This document shows, piece after piece, positions 23,912 through 32,137 of a stretch of DNA of 64,000 nt. The stretch is from positions 558,001 to 622,000 of the forward strand of contig CP091241.1 of the NCBI GenBank assembly GCA_027627685.1. Reading direction: 5' to 3'. The number at the start of each line of letters is the position of its first letter. Position 1 is the first letter of the stretch. Below the pieces are notes generated by a model, which was not told the origin of the DNA, did no database searches, and saw nothing but the letters and a program-made list of their open reading frames with translations. This stretch comes from Hyphomonadaceae bacterium ML37. GTDB taxonomy: Bacteria; Pseudomonadota; Alphaproteobacteria; Caulobacterales; Maricaulaceae. A program made the translations under genes and the position numbers.

Positions 23912-24622
23912 TCAGCACAGGCGCAGCAGACGCGCGAGCCAGTGGCAGCTGGGCGGCGGCGTCGGGGCGACGGGCTCCGGTTCAGGCTCGGGTTCGGGCT
24001 CGGGTTCAGGCTCCGGTTCGGGTTCCGGCTCAGGATCCGGAACCAGCTCCACCGGCGGGGCTTCCAGCCCGCCATTGGGCTCGCTGGCATTATTCACATG
24101 ACCCGACCGGCGCGGACGCAGCAAGGCGGAATCGCTCAAGGTGACGGCGCCGCCGAACAACTCGCCGAACGAGGTGGTGAACGCCATCTCGGCGTCCACC
24201 ACGATCACCGAACCGCCCGGGACCAAAAGGCCGGCGGGCAGGACCGGGGCCGCGGCGGCGGGCTCCATGCCATCGGCCTGGCTCCAGGCCAGGAAAATCG
24301 TGCCGTCATCATGCATGCGCACCGAAGAGACGCGCAGCGCAAGGCCCGCCGCGTTGAAGGGCGCCGCCATGGCGCGGCCCGCGGCGAAATAATCGGCAAG
24401 CTCGGCATTGTTGACGGTGTCGCGCTGGGCCGTCAGATCGGCCACCACCAGCGCAGCGCTGGACACCTTGCGGTCGGCGCTGAGCGCCAGGCTGAGCTGG
24501 GCCGCGCCCAGATACAACGCGATCAGGATCGGTGCGATCAGCGCAAACTCCACCGCCGACACGCCGCGCCGGTCGCGGGCGAAGCGGGCCAGAGACACCA
24601 AGCGGGCCAGACGCGCGATCAT
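23912..24622 (-). CDS. TadE/TadG-type minor pilin with Pro-Glu repeat tail
   Basis: 236 residues. The N-terminal pseudopilin-like segment RDRRGVSAVEFALIAPILIALYLGAAQLSLAL is the TadE-like domain, cleaved in prepilin-peptidase fashion and membrane-embedded. A globular extracytoplasmic region follows (about 50-175), then roughly ten Pro-Glu dipeptides encoded by a GGTTC/GGCTC-type DNA repeat (about 23978-24045), and a short end SCHWLARLLRLC. It lies three bases downstream of the TadE-like gene and both are probably translated together. It presumably serves the Flp/Tad pilus encoded at 53-61 kb. The Pro-Glu tail is unusual and prone to length variation. Confidence 0.78.
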   Translation of the reverse strand: MIARLARLVSLARFARDRRGVSAVEFALIAPILIALYLGAAQLSLALSADRKVSSAALVVADLTAQRDTVNNAELADYFAAGRAMAAPFNAAGLALRVSSVRMHDDGTIFLAWSQADGMEPAAAAPVLPAGLLVPGGSVIVVDAEMAFTTSFGELFGGAVTLSDSALLRPRRSGHVNNASEPNGGLEAPPVELVPDPEPEPEPEPEPEPEPEPEPEPVAPTPPPSCHWLARLLRLC

Positions 24623-24625
24623 GGA

Positions 24626-25177
24626 TCAGGTCCCGAACTGTTCGTTGCGGAAGGCCGCCGAAGCGACGATCAGGCGCTTGTTGCCGGGCAGATTGGCCAG
24701 CCCATTGAACTGGCCCGGCGCGATCAGCGGCCATTCATAGACCGCGCGGACGACGACGATCTCGCCCGGCCCGCCCGGATCGAAGTCAAAACCGGAGGAA
24801 TCCACCCCGTCTTCGCCCACCAGCGCTCCCAGCTGGGCGGCGCTGAAACTGTCGACCCGGCGCACATCCACTTGCAGACGCGCGCAGTCCACGATTCCGC
24901 CAGCGCGTGCACAGATGCGGTCGCGGAACTCGCCCGGCCCGTCCCCGGCCACAATGACCTCGCCGGTGCGGATATCGCGCGCGGCTTCGGCGGTGGCGGT
25001 TTCGATCATGGTGGAGGCGAAGAAGAACAGGGCGATCTCGATCACGCCCATGAGCAGAAGGAAGAACGGTCCGGCGATCAGCGCGAACTCGACAGCCGTT
25101 GCGCCCTCGCGCGCCTTGATAAAGCGCAGGGTCAGCAAATGGCGGCGGCCCGCCTGTTGGCGCACAGGTTCACTCAT
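24626..25177 (-). CDS. TadE family pilus assembly protein
   Basis: A 183-residue TadE-like pseudopilin. REGATAVEFALIAGPFFLLLMGVIEIALFFFAST at about residues 23-56 is the canonical TadE signature with the conserved Glu. The remainder is a soluble domain with two cysteines (ICARAGGIVDC) that may form a disulfide. It is immediately upstream of the second minor pilin. Likely a minor subunit of the Tad pilus; the major pilin gene is not in this window. Confidence 0.85.
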   Translation of the reverse strand: MSEPVRQQAGRRHLLTLRFIKAREGATAVEFALIAGPFFLLLMGVIEIALFFFASTMIETATAEAARDIRTGEVIVAGDGPGEFRDRICARAGGIVDCARLQVDVRRVDSFSAAQLGALVGEDGVDSSGFDFDPGGPGEIVVVRAVYEWPLIAPGQFNGLANLPGNKRLIVASAAFRNEQFGT

Positions 25178-25207
25178 GCGGGCAGCTTTAACCGAGCGCG
25201 CTTAATA

Positions 25208-25244
25208 CCCGGTCAAAAGACACGGTTAGCAAATCGTGACCGGG
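25208..25244. promoter_or_regulatory. Inverted repeat upstream of the tadE-type pair
   Basis: Perfect arms CCCGGTCA (25208-25215) and TGACCGGG (25237-25244), 21-bp spacer, between the 587-residue gene and tadE. It could be a terminator for the former or an operator for the latter; no T-tract of note follows. Confidence 0.35.
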
Positions 25245-25261
25245 TGGTGCGCCGCGGGCGA

Positions 25262-27025
25262 TTACTCGCCGGTGGCGGGCAGCCAGTGGGGGGCCAGTTC
25301 GGCCAGGCGCGCCTCGATCACGCCGACCTGTTCCAGGCCCAGTCCGGGCTCGCGGCCGGGCAGGCTGCGGCCCAGATCGAACAGCGTCCAAGCGGTCTCG
25401 GCCGAGCCCGCTTCCATGAAGCGCTGACCCAGGCGCCAGTAGGCTTCCGGGGCGTATGGATCGGTCTCAATCGCTTCCAGCAACAGACCGGCCGGGTCGA
25501 GATCAGGTCGGGCGGCGAGGCCTTCAGGCCCCCAGCCGATCAGGGCGCTTGCGGTGAGCAACCGGGCGGCGGGCGCGGCGTACTCGCCGCTGTCGATAAA
25601 GTTGGACAGCGAGTCCACCGCCACGCGATGGGCGCCTTCCAGCGCCGCATCCAGACCCTGCGCAGCGCGCTCAAACTGCGCATCGCCGATCCCGCTGCGC
25701 GACAGGTCCATCACCAGGGCGCAGGTCAGCCGCGCGCCGCCAACCATGGAATCTTCCGGGCAGGGCCCGAAATGATGGGTCTCCTGAACGCTGATCAGCA
25801 GCGCCTCGGCCAGGTGACCGGTACTGCGCGCCCGCTCAAAGGCTTCGTAGAAATCGGCATGGTCCGGCGCGCGGGCCGCCGGTCCGGTCACAGCCGCCAG
25901 CGCCGCCGCGCCGGCGGCCTCCAGATACTCGTCGCCCTTCAAGGTCAGGCGCGCGCCACGCACGCCGCCGGGCAGGCGCAGGCCCAGCGGGCCGTCGGTT
26001 GCCGCGGAACTGACCGGGCGGCGGGTTGACGCAGACGCGGCCGGCGCCGGCGCCGGGCTGGAGGCTGCGGGACGGGAGGGGGTGGAATTCGAGGCGGACA
26101 GGGCGCGCATCACCAGCTCGGCGTCGACCCCCTCATCTCCCGCTTCGTCAAACATGGCCAGAAGTTCGGCCAGGGTGGGCGGCGCATCCCCGGCCGGCGG
26201 CGCCGCAGGGGCGCTGGCCTGCTGCGCCGGCTCATCCGCCTGTGCCGCCTCGGCCGGTTCGCCATCCGGACCGGTCTGCATCACCCAGCGCTCGCGGCGC
26301 CCTTGCGGGCTTTCAGGGCTGTAGACGGTCAGCTCGAAGGCGCAGGGAAAACGCGGCTCGGCCTCCAGCCGGGTCATCACGTCAGGATGCACCGGCGCGG
26401 CGTGACGCAGCCAGCCCCGCGCCGAGCGCGCGGCGTCGCCGTCCAGAGGCGCGGCCTCGCACCAGCTGCCGTCTTCGCCGCCGAAATCGGCGCGGAACAG
26501 GCGGTCGTCTTCAAAACTGGCGTCGAAGCCGGCGGGGGTGTCTTCAAAGCTCAGCGTGTCGTCGGTTGCGGCTATGCCCATGGCCGCTTCCAGCCAGATG
26601 CGGTGGAATGTACCGGCAGCCCCGAAGGCGATCTCCTCGCGTGCGCCCGCGCCTGACAGCGCCACATAAGTGTCGAGACGGCGGCGTGTCTCGCCATACA
26701 GGCTGGCGTTTGTCAGCGTCCGCCCGTCGGCGGACAGGGTGAGCAGTCGGCGGGTGCGCCAGTCGGCCAGCGACTCCGCGCCGCCCTCGACGCGCCATCC
26801 GGCCCAGTCCGGCCCAAGGCGCGCAGCGACCTGAACGCTGGTTCCGGCGCCTTCGCCGGCAAGCGGCGTGCGGGTGCGGGTCCAGACCGTGTCGGCCAGA
26901 GTCTCGAACGGCGCGCTGCGGGCATCCAGATAGGCCTCGCCCTGCAGGTGGGGCCCGGCGGGCTGCGCACCGGCTGCGGCCAGCATGGCGGCGCCCGTCC
27001 AAGCGATGAGTGCAGTGCCAGCCAT
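25262..27025 (-). CDS. Secreted protein of unknown function (587 aa)
   Basis: Not recognised. It has an N-terminal signal peptide (MAGTALIAWTGAAMLAAAGAQPA), then a region of about 250 residues rich in Asp, Glu and Trp with paired cysteines (SWCEAAP, RFPCAFEL). A low-complexity Ala/Pro/Ser linker runs at about 300-360, and a helical C-terminal part from about 370 carries cysteines in GPCPEDSM and RLTCALV and TPR-like segments (ALLISVQETHHFG, PYAPEAYWRLGQRFMEAGSAETAWTLFDLGRSLPG). The layout suggests a periplasmic two-domain protein with a repeat-type interaction module. Downstream genes on the same strand are the minor pilins, but a link is only positional. Confidence 0.7.
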   Translation of the reverse strand: MAGTALIAWTGAAMLAAAGAQPAGPHLQGEAYLDARSAPFETLADTVWTRTRTPLAGEGAGTSVQVAARLGPDWAGWRVEGGAESLADWRTRRLLTLSADGRTLTNASLYGETRRRLDTYVALSGAGAREEIAFGAAGTFHRIWLEAAMGIAATDDTLSFEDTPAGFDASFEDDRLFRADFGGEDGSWCEAAPLDGDAARSARGWLRHAAPVHPDVMTRLEAEPRFPCAFELTVYSPESPQGRRERWVMQTGPDGEPAEAAQADEPAQQASAPAAPPAGDAPPTLAELLAMFDEAGDEGVDAELVMRALSASNSTPSRPAASSPAPAPAASASTRRPVSSAATDGPLGLRLPGGVRGARLTLKGDEYLEAAGAAALAAVTGPAARAPDHADFYEAFERARSTGHLAEALLISVQETHHFGPCPEDSMVGGARLTCALVMDLSRSGIGDAQFERAAQGLDAALEGAHRVAVDSLSNFIDSGEYAAPAARLLTASALIGWGPEGLAARPDLDPAGLLLEAIETDPYAPEAYWRLGQRFMEAGSAETAWTLFDLGRSLPGREPGLGLEQVGVIEARLAELAPHWLPATGE

Positions 27026-27105
27026 GAGAGATCTCCGTTTGCGGGGCGTCAGGGGGAGAACACGCGACGATCATGGCGCGGTCAAGGCCGCGGGCGCTGC
27101 ACCGG

Positions 27106-28419
27106 TCACGCCGGCAGCGAGATGCGCGCGCGCAAGCCGCCCAGAGGCGAGTCCTCCAGGCGCAACTCTCCGCCATGGGCGCGCACGGTATCACGCGCGA
27201 TGGCCAGGCCCAGCCCCACGCCGGTCCGGTTGGCGTTGCGCGAATCATCCAGCCGGTTGAACGGGCGGAAGGCGTCCTCGCGCAGGTCCGGCGCAATGCC
27301 CGGGCCGTCATCATCGATGACCACCTCGATGCGCGGTCCCTGCCGCCGTGCGCTCAGCGCCACGTCCTGCCCATGGGCGGCGGCGTTCTGCACCAGATTG
27401 ACCAGGGCGCGCTTCAGGGCGCCTTCTCGGGCCTGGACAATGAGATCCTCTTCCAGATCAAGGCGCAGATCCACGCCCTGCCGGGCCGCATCATCGCCCA
27501 GTGTCTCGCACAGGGCGGTGAGGTCCAGCAGTCCGGGCTCTTCACCCGCCTGGCCGCGCGCAAAGGCCAGATACTCCTCGAGCGCCGCCTCCATGTCGGC
27601 GATGTCGCTGCGGGCGGCCTCGCGCTCGGGACTGTCGGGCATCAGGGCGAGCTGCAGGCGCAGGCGGGTCAGCGGCGTGCGCAGATCATGGCTGACCCCG
27701 GCCAGCAGCTGGGTGCGCTGCTCCATATGGCGCTTCAGGCGGGCGCGCATATCCAGGAAGGCGCTGGCGGCCTGGCGCACCTCGCGCGCGCCGGCGGGCT
27801 TGAAGCGCTCCACGTCCTGACCGCGCCCGAACGCCTCGGCGGCCTCGGCCAGCTGCCGGATGGGTTTGACCTGGTTGCGGATGAACAGGATGGCGACGGT
27901 CATCAGGAGCAGCGTCGCGCCGCTCAGCCAGATGACGAAGATATGGCCCGTGGTGGCGAAGACCTGATCGCGTGCGGCGATGAAGCGCAAGACGCCGCCG
28001 CCCGCCTCGACGCGGATGTCGACATAATTGGGATAGCGCGTGGTGTCGAACCAGAACGGCTCGGTGAGCTGGCCTGCCAGCGCGCGGCGCAAGGTGCGGT
28101 CCAGGACCCGGAAAAAGGCGGTGCGCCGGCTGGTGGGCAGGGCGTCGGCGGGGTGGAACTCAACGCTGAGGCCCAGGGTGGAGAAGGCGAGGTCGGCGAT
28201 AGGCTCGAAATCCTCATCGCTGGAGCGCGCATGCATCTCCACGATCATCGCCACGTCGCCGGCGATATTTTCCGACAGGCGCGCTGTGGTGGACCGCCAG
28301 TGCTGTTCGAAAAACGCCCAGGTCACCGCGCCCTGCATCAGCGCCACAGGCAGCACGATGATCAGCAGCGAGCGGGCGAACAGGCCCTTGGGCATGATGG
28401 ACCGCAAGCGAAAGCGCAT
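27106..28419 (-). CDS. EnvZ-like sensor histidine kinase
   Basis: 437 residues. Transmembrane helix 1 (FARSLLIIVLPVALMQGAVTWAFF), a periplasmic sensor region of about 120 residues and a second helix (IFVIWLSGATLLLMTVAILFI) come first. A HAMP domain and the dimerisation box AGVSHDLRTPLTRLRLQL with the phospho-accepting His follow. ATP-binding motifs are NLVQNAAAHG (N box), VIDDDGPGI (G1) and GVGLGLAIARD (G2). The start MRFRLRSIMPKG is chosen because upstream sequence in this frame belongs to the response-regulator region. It lies eight bases downstream of the OmpR-type regulator, forming a standard pair. The stimulus is unknown. Confidence 0.92.
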   Translation of the reverse strand: MRFRLRSIMPKGLFARSLLIIVLPVALMQGAVTWAFFEQHWRSTTARLSENIAGDVAMIVEMHARSSDEDFEPIADLAFSTLGLSVEFHPADALPTSRRTAFFRVLDRTLRRALAGQLTEPFWFDTTRYPNYVDIRVEAGGGVLRFIAARDQVFATTGHIFVIWLSGATLLLMTVAILFIRNQVKPIRQLAEAAEAFGRGQDVERFKPAGAREVRQAASAFLDMRARLKRHMEQRTQLLAGVSHDLRTPLTRLRLQLALMPDSPEREAARSDIADMEAALEEYLAFARGQAGEEPGLLDLTALCETLGDDAARQGVDLRLDLEEDLIVQAREGALKRALVNLVQNAAAHGQDVALSARRQGPRIEVVIDDDGPGIAPDLREDAFRPFNRLDDSRNANRTGVGLGLAIARDTVRAHGGELRLEDSPLGGLRARISLPA

Positions 28420-28427
28420 GACCGGCC

Positions 28428-29156
28428 TCACCCGTGCACAGGCGTGACGGAGGTCATGGGCGCATAGACCGGCTCGGCCACCAGGCGATAGCCCTCGCCG
28501 CGCACGGTCTGGACCCAGACGGGCGCCTTGGGGTCGGCCTCCACCTTGCGGCGCAGGCGGGTGATCTGGACATCCACCGCCCGCTCGCCCGCGCCGGCGG
28601 CGGCGCGTTCTGACAGGGTCGCGCGGCTGACCGGCTCGCCCGGCTGGGCGGCCAACGCATGCAGCAGCGCGGCTTCCCCGCCGGTCAGGCGCACCGGCTG
28701 GCCGTCGCGCGTCAGGCGCAACGTCGTCATCTCGAACATCCACTCGCCGAAGCTGACCCGGGCGGGGCCGAGCTTGCGGGGCAGGGAGCGGCGCAGGATC
28801 GCCTGCACGCGCAGCACCAGCTCTTCGGGCTCGAACGGTTTGGCCAGATAATCATCCGCACCCAGCGACAGGCCGCGAATGCGGTCTTCCGGCTCGCCGC
28901 GCGCGGTCAGGAGGAGGATCGGCGTGGCGGCGCGTTCACGCACGCGCCGCGTCACCTCGAACCCGTCCAGGCCTGGCATCATCACGTCGAGAATCACCAG
29001 ATCGAAGCTGATCTGCTCCATCAGGGCCAGGGCGCGCGCGCCGTCGGGCGCGGGGGACACCCGCAGGCCCTTCTCGCGCAGAAAGCGCGCCAGCAGCTCG
29101 CGGATGCGGTCATCGTCATCGACGACCAGCACGTGGTGGGGGCGGGGTTCAGACAT
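28428..29156 (-). CDS. OmpR-family response regulator
   Basis: 242 residues: a receiver domain with the acidic pocket VVDDDDRIRE, phospho-acceptor Asp in LVILDVMMPGLDG, and conserved Lys in DDYLAKPFEPEEL, then a winged-helix DNA-binding domain ending VDVQITRLRRKVEADPKAPVWVQTVRGEGYRLV. It is transcribed ahead of the EnvZ-like kinase. Together they would regulate envelope or osmotic genes as OmpR/EnvZ do; target genes cannot be read here. Confidence 0.95.
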   Translation of the reverse strand: MSEPRPHHVLVVDDDDRIRELLARFLREKGLRVSPAPDGARALALMEQISFDLVILDVMMPGLDGFEVTRRVRERAATPILLLTARGEPEDRIRGLSLGADDYLAKPFEPEELVLRVQAILRRSLPRKLGPARVSFGEWMFEMTTLRLTRDGQPVRLTGGEAALLHALAAQPGEPVSRATLSERAAAGAGERAVDVQITRLRRKVEADPKAPVWVQTVRGEGYRLVAEPVYAPMTSVTPVHG

Positions 29157-29262
29157 GGCGCGCCGCGGTCATGGCGTGATCATGCCTCAGCGCGCGCATT
29201 GCGCCAATGGCTGCGCGCCAGCGCGGTTGGCGGAAGATCGGGTCCGGTCAGCCGGGCGTGTC

Positions 29263-29625
29263 CTAGCGCGCCTGGGCCATCTTGCGCGGCGCGGCGTGCT
29301 TGGGCGATGGCGGGTTCAGGCTGCGCACCGACTCGCTGACGATCGTTCCGATGATCGCGATCAGGATCCTGGAGATCACCGTCAGGAACACCAGAAGGAT
29401 GGTGGCCTTGTTCACGAAAATCTCGAGGAAGTTATTGTATCGCGCCGGCAGGCCCGTGCCCGTCATATAGCGCTCCACGTCGGACGCCCATCGCAGCATG
29501 ACCTGCAGGACGTCGGGAAACTGGAAGGCCAGAACGCCAAGGATCAGATAGGACAGAACAAACGCCAGAAAGAGCGTAATGCTCAGGCGCAGCGACCGGC
29601 CGGTCAATTGACCCAGAAGGCCCAT
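29263..29625 (-). CDS. Small inner-membrane protein, unknown function
   Basis: 120 residues with two or three transmembrane helices (LSITLFLAFVLSYLILGVLAF near the N-terminus; ATILLVFLTVISRILIAIIGTIV in the second half) and a basic, Pro-rich C-terminus. GGGAG before the ATG supports the start. No family was recognised with confidence. Neighbours on the same strand are the two-component system downstream and small exported proteins upstream. Confidence 0.65.
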   Translation of the reverse strand: MGLLGQLTGRSLRLSITLFLAFVLSYLILGVLAFQFPDVLQVMLRWASDVERYMTGTGLPARYNNFLEIFVNKATILLVFLTVISRILIAIIGTIVSESVRSLNPPSPKHAAPRKMAQAR

Positions 29626-29751
29626 GGGCAGACTCCCTCAAATCATCGCGGGCCCCCTCGGACCCGGTCATGCCATGCGGGCCAGTTTAGCAGACCGCGC
29701 GCGGCGCGTCTCGCCAGCCTTGCCCTGCCCTGGCGCGCGCGCCGCCGCGCG

Positions 29752-30129
29752 CTATTCCACCCGCGTGATGCGCGCGGCGCTGCCGTCGGCTGTCCAGGCA
29801 TTGGTCTCATAGCTCTCGCCCACCGCCAGTTCGCGATAGGGCTTGCAAATCTCGTATTCCGGCTCGGTGCGTGAGGCGGCCTGGAACAGGACGCACAGCG
29901 TGCGGCCGTCAAACTGCCAGGAGCCCGAGCGCGGCCGGGAATCCTGATAACTGCCTCCGCGGCGGAACTGGGCTGTGTAGCGCCCCTGCCGGGTCTCGAC
30001 CGCGTAGACGCGTCCCTCCGGCCCCAGTGCGGACTGGGCCTGCGCAGACGCCGGCGCGGACATCATCAGGGCGGCCCCGGCGGGCAGCGCCAGCGTCGCG
30101 GTCAGCATGGTTTTCACTAAACGTCTCAT
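29752..30129 (-). CDS. Small exported protein, paralogue of the broken gene upstream
   Basis: 125 residues with a cleavable signal peptide (MRRLVKTMLTATLALPAGAALMMSAPASAQA). The mature domain of about 95 residues has two cysteines (LCVLFQ, YEICKPY) and the pattern RSGSWQFDGRTLC ... VGESYETNAWTADGSAARITRVE. The same pattern (GTW-LEDGVLC ... VGESNVTTEWSQDGVEVTILRVE) occurs in the interrupted gene at 30274-30612, so the two are tandem paralogues. No known function. Confidence 0.7.
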   Translation of the reverse strand: MRRLVKTMLTATLALPAGAALMMSAPASAQAQSALGPEGRVYAVETRQGRYTAQFRRGGSYQDSRPRSGSWQFDGRTLCVLFQAASRTEPEYEICKPYRELAVGESYETNAWTADGSAARITRVE

Positions 30130-30218
30130 GGCCCTACACCCCCCCACGATCGCGCCAATCGGCAGACTTCACCATCGCGAGGCGGGACGCAAGAGGCGGG
30201 CCAAGTTGCAATTGGCGC

Positions 30219-30251
30219 AAAAAAGCCCCGCGCCGGGGTGCGGCGCGGGGC
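30219..30251 (-). terminator. Intrinsic terminator downstream of the interrupted gene
   Basis: A perfect 11-bp GC stem (30225-30235 with 30241-30251, loop GGGTG) followed on the minus strand by TTTTTT. Confidence 0.88.
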
Positions 30252-30273
30252 CCGGGGCAGACGGCAGGGCGGG

Positions 30274-30612
30274 TTATTCGACTCGCAGGATCGTGACTTC
30301 CACGCCGTCTTGCGACCATTCGGTGGTCACGTTCGACTCGCCGACTTCAAGATCGGTCCAGGTTCCGCACGACGGCTCCTCGCTTTCGGCGCCGGTCAGG
30401 CACAGGACGCCGTCTTCCAGGGTCTAGGTCCCGGCGCTGGTTGTTTCGCCAGCTTCGATGACATAGGCGCCTTCGGCATCGAAGGCGATCGTGAACACGG
30501 CCTCGGGTTCGGTCACTTCGAACACCTGACCGGCGGGCGACGCAAAGGAGGCCGACGCCAGCAGCAGGGCTGACGCAGCGCCAAAGAGAACACTCTTCAT
30601 GACGATTTTCAT
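30274..30612 (-). pseudogene. Exported protein gene interrupted by an in-frame amber codon
   Basis: Reading from the ATG at 30612 (GGAG upstream) gives a signal peptide (MKSVLFGAASALLLASASFASPA) and mature sequence up to SAGT at codon 62. A TAG at 30426-30424 follows. The same frame then continues without shift as TLEDGVLCLTGAESEEPSCG... to a TAA at 30274, including both cysteines and the RVE ending seen in the neighbouring paralogue. The paralogue has Trp at the matching position, so a single TGG-to-TAG change explains the break. Its promoter side and terminator are intact, indicating a recent lesion, a sequencing error, or readthrough. Confidence 0.75.
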
Positions 30613-30746
30613 CCGGGTAGCTCCGGCCATCAGCGCACTGTCCTCGACAGCGGCTCCGGAGCGAGGCGGACATTATCACGCCTATTGGCGCGCGCAATCG
30701 CCTTTATAGGCAGGCGGTCACGGCGTTCAGTGCCGGCGTCCCCAGG

Positions 30747-30890
30747 TCAGAGCGCACGCCAGATCAGTACGGCGGCCAGCGCGACGACCAGGGCGATCGC
30801 CGAGAAGATCAGCGACCGGCGCAGCACGCGTTCCTGCCCCGGCTTGCGCACGCCCTGGCGGGCGTCGGTCTTGGTCGTTTCTTCGGTCAT
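30747..30890 (-). CDS. Small single-pass membrane protein (47 aa)
   Basis: MTEETTKTDARQG, a basic segment, then one transmembrane helix (SLIFSAIALVVALAAVLIW) near the C-terminus. GGAGA lies upstream of the ATG at 30890. No family recognised. Short, but the hydrophilic-then-hydrophobic order with positive charges before the helix looks like a real tail-anchored peptide. Confidence 0.5.
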   Translation of the reverse strand: MTEETTKTDARQGVRKPGQERVLRRSLIFSAIALVVALAAVLIWRAL

Positions 30891-31117
30891 CGGGCGCGTC
30901 TCCAGTAGCTTCAGCGTGTTCAGCTTAGACGGGCGCACACCGGACGGCTACCGCCGGGTGCGATCAATCGGCAGGCGCAGCAGGGACTTCCGCGCGGGAG
31001 GAAAAAAATGGTTAACGAAGCCTTATGCTCGCCGCTATTCACGCGCTATAGTGATCAGAATCGCGGGTTGGCGGCATCAAGGGGGAGGCGCCGGCTCCAG
31101 TCTCGAAGGGGTTCGCC

Positions 31118-32137
31118 ATGTCGTTATCCGCCGCCGCCAAAGTGTTCGCCATCGCCGCAGTCTTCATTGCGGCCCCCGCTATCGCCGATAACGCGCGCTG
31201 GGCGTCGGCCCAGCAAAGCGGATGGGGCGGCTATTACGCCGCGACGCCGCTGGACGAATGCCGCCGCTCGGCCGGGGGCGAGCTGGAAATGCGCGCCTGC
31301 CTGTCGCGCCTGCTGCTTGAAGCCGAAAGCCATTACGACATCACCTATCAGCGCCTGATCTCCATGGTCACCGGGCGCGAGGACAGCTTCCAGCGCGCCA
31401 CCGAGGCCGAGGCGCTGCGCTTTGCGCGCGAAACCTGGCGCAGCTATCTCGATTTCCAGTGCGATTTTGAAGGCGCGATGCTGGGCCATACCTATGCCGA
31501 GCGGAATCTGCAGGCGACGTCCTGCCGTGTGTCCTTGCTGCGCTCCCAGCGCGCACGCCTGGCCGAGCTCGCCGGCCAGATCGATGCGGGCCATGTCCAG
31601 CCAGGACAGCCGACCAATCCCGGACAGCCGGGCCAACCGGGACAGCCGGGATGGCCCACAGACCCCACCCAGTGCGAGGGTCCGTTCTGCGCGGTGGAGA
31701 CCGAGCGCTTCCAGCAATGGACGGCCAGCTGCCGGCGCGGCGGGATGTGCGGCGCCCATACCACGGCGGGCGGAAGCGGCCAGTCCGATCACCGGCTGGA
31801 GCTGCGCGCCCGGCCGACGGGTCAGGGCTATGACATCGTGTTCACCTCGGACCAGCACCCGGTAGACGGCGCGCGCGCCATTTCGGTGCGCGTCGATGGC
31901 CGCAACCCGGTGGTGTTCCGGCCCCAGACCCACTACTCGGCCGATGCGTCGGGCGCGTTCGTGCTGTCTGATCCCGATTCCACCTCCCGCCTGATCACCG
32001 CCATGCGCCGCGGCGGCCGTCTCACCGTCCAATATGTCGACACGCGCGGCCAGGACCGGCTGGCGACCTTCTCGCTGATGGGCGTGAGCCGGTCGCTGGA
32101 GTGGATCGATGTGCGCCTGAACCGCCCGCGCTACTGA
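31118..32137 (+). CDS. LprI-like exported protein with Pro-Gly-Gln linker
   Basis: 339 residues: signal peptide (to about 23, APAIADN), then a lysozyme-inhibitor LprI/DUF1311-type domain (LDECRRSAGGELEMRACLSRLLLEAESHYDITYQRL ... ARETWRSYLDFQCDFEG, with its four characteristic cysteines to about residue 137). A collagen-like linker of PGQ/PGW repeats (about 162-185) follows. A second domain of about 150 residues (VETERFQQWTASCRRGGMCGAHTT ... SLEWIDVRLNRPRY) resembles invasion-associated locus B-type folds. Likely periplasmic or surface; binding to lysozyme-like enzymes is family inference. Its last seven bases overlap the convergent RND gene end. Confidence 0.68.
   Translation: MSLSAAAKVFAIAAVFIAAPAIADNARWASAQQSGWGGYYAATPLDECRRSAGGELEMRACLSRLLLEAESHYDITYQRLISMVTGREDSFQRATEAEALRFARETWRSYLDFQCDFEGAMLGHTYAERNLQATSCRVSLLRSQRARLAELAGQIDAGHVQPGQPTNPGQPGQPGQPGWPTDPTQCEGPFCAVETERFQQWTASCRRGGMCGAHTTAGGSGQSDHRLELRARPTGQGYDIVFTSDQHPVDGARAISVRVDGRNPVVFRPQTHYSADASGAFVLSDPDSTSRLITAMRRGGRLTVQYVDTRGQDRLATFSLMGVSRSLEWIDVRLNRPRY

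Noticed and set aside
23978-24045. GGTTC/GGCTC repeats as a CRISPR-like or integration array
   Set aside because: They have no spacers and encode a Pro-Glu tract in frame.
25191-25205. TTAA words near the tadE promoter as a CtrA site
   Set aside because: Spacing is ten bases and not seven, so it does not fit the consensus.
23942-26029. A 695-codon plus-strand frame over the minor pilins and the 587-residue gene
   Set aside because: It covers three well-supported minus-strand genes and encodes His/Gly/Arg-rich filler.
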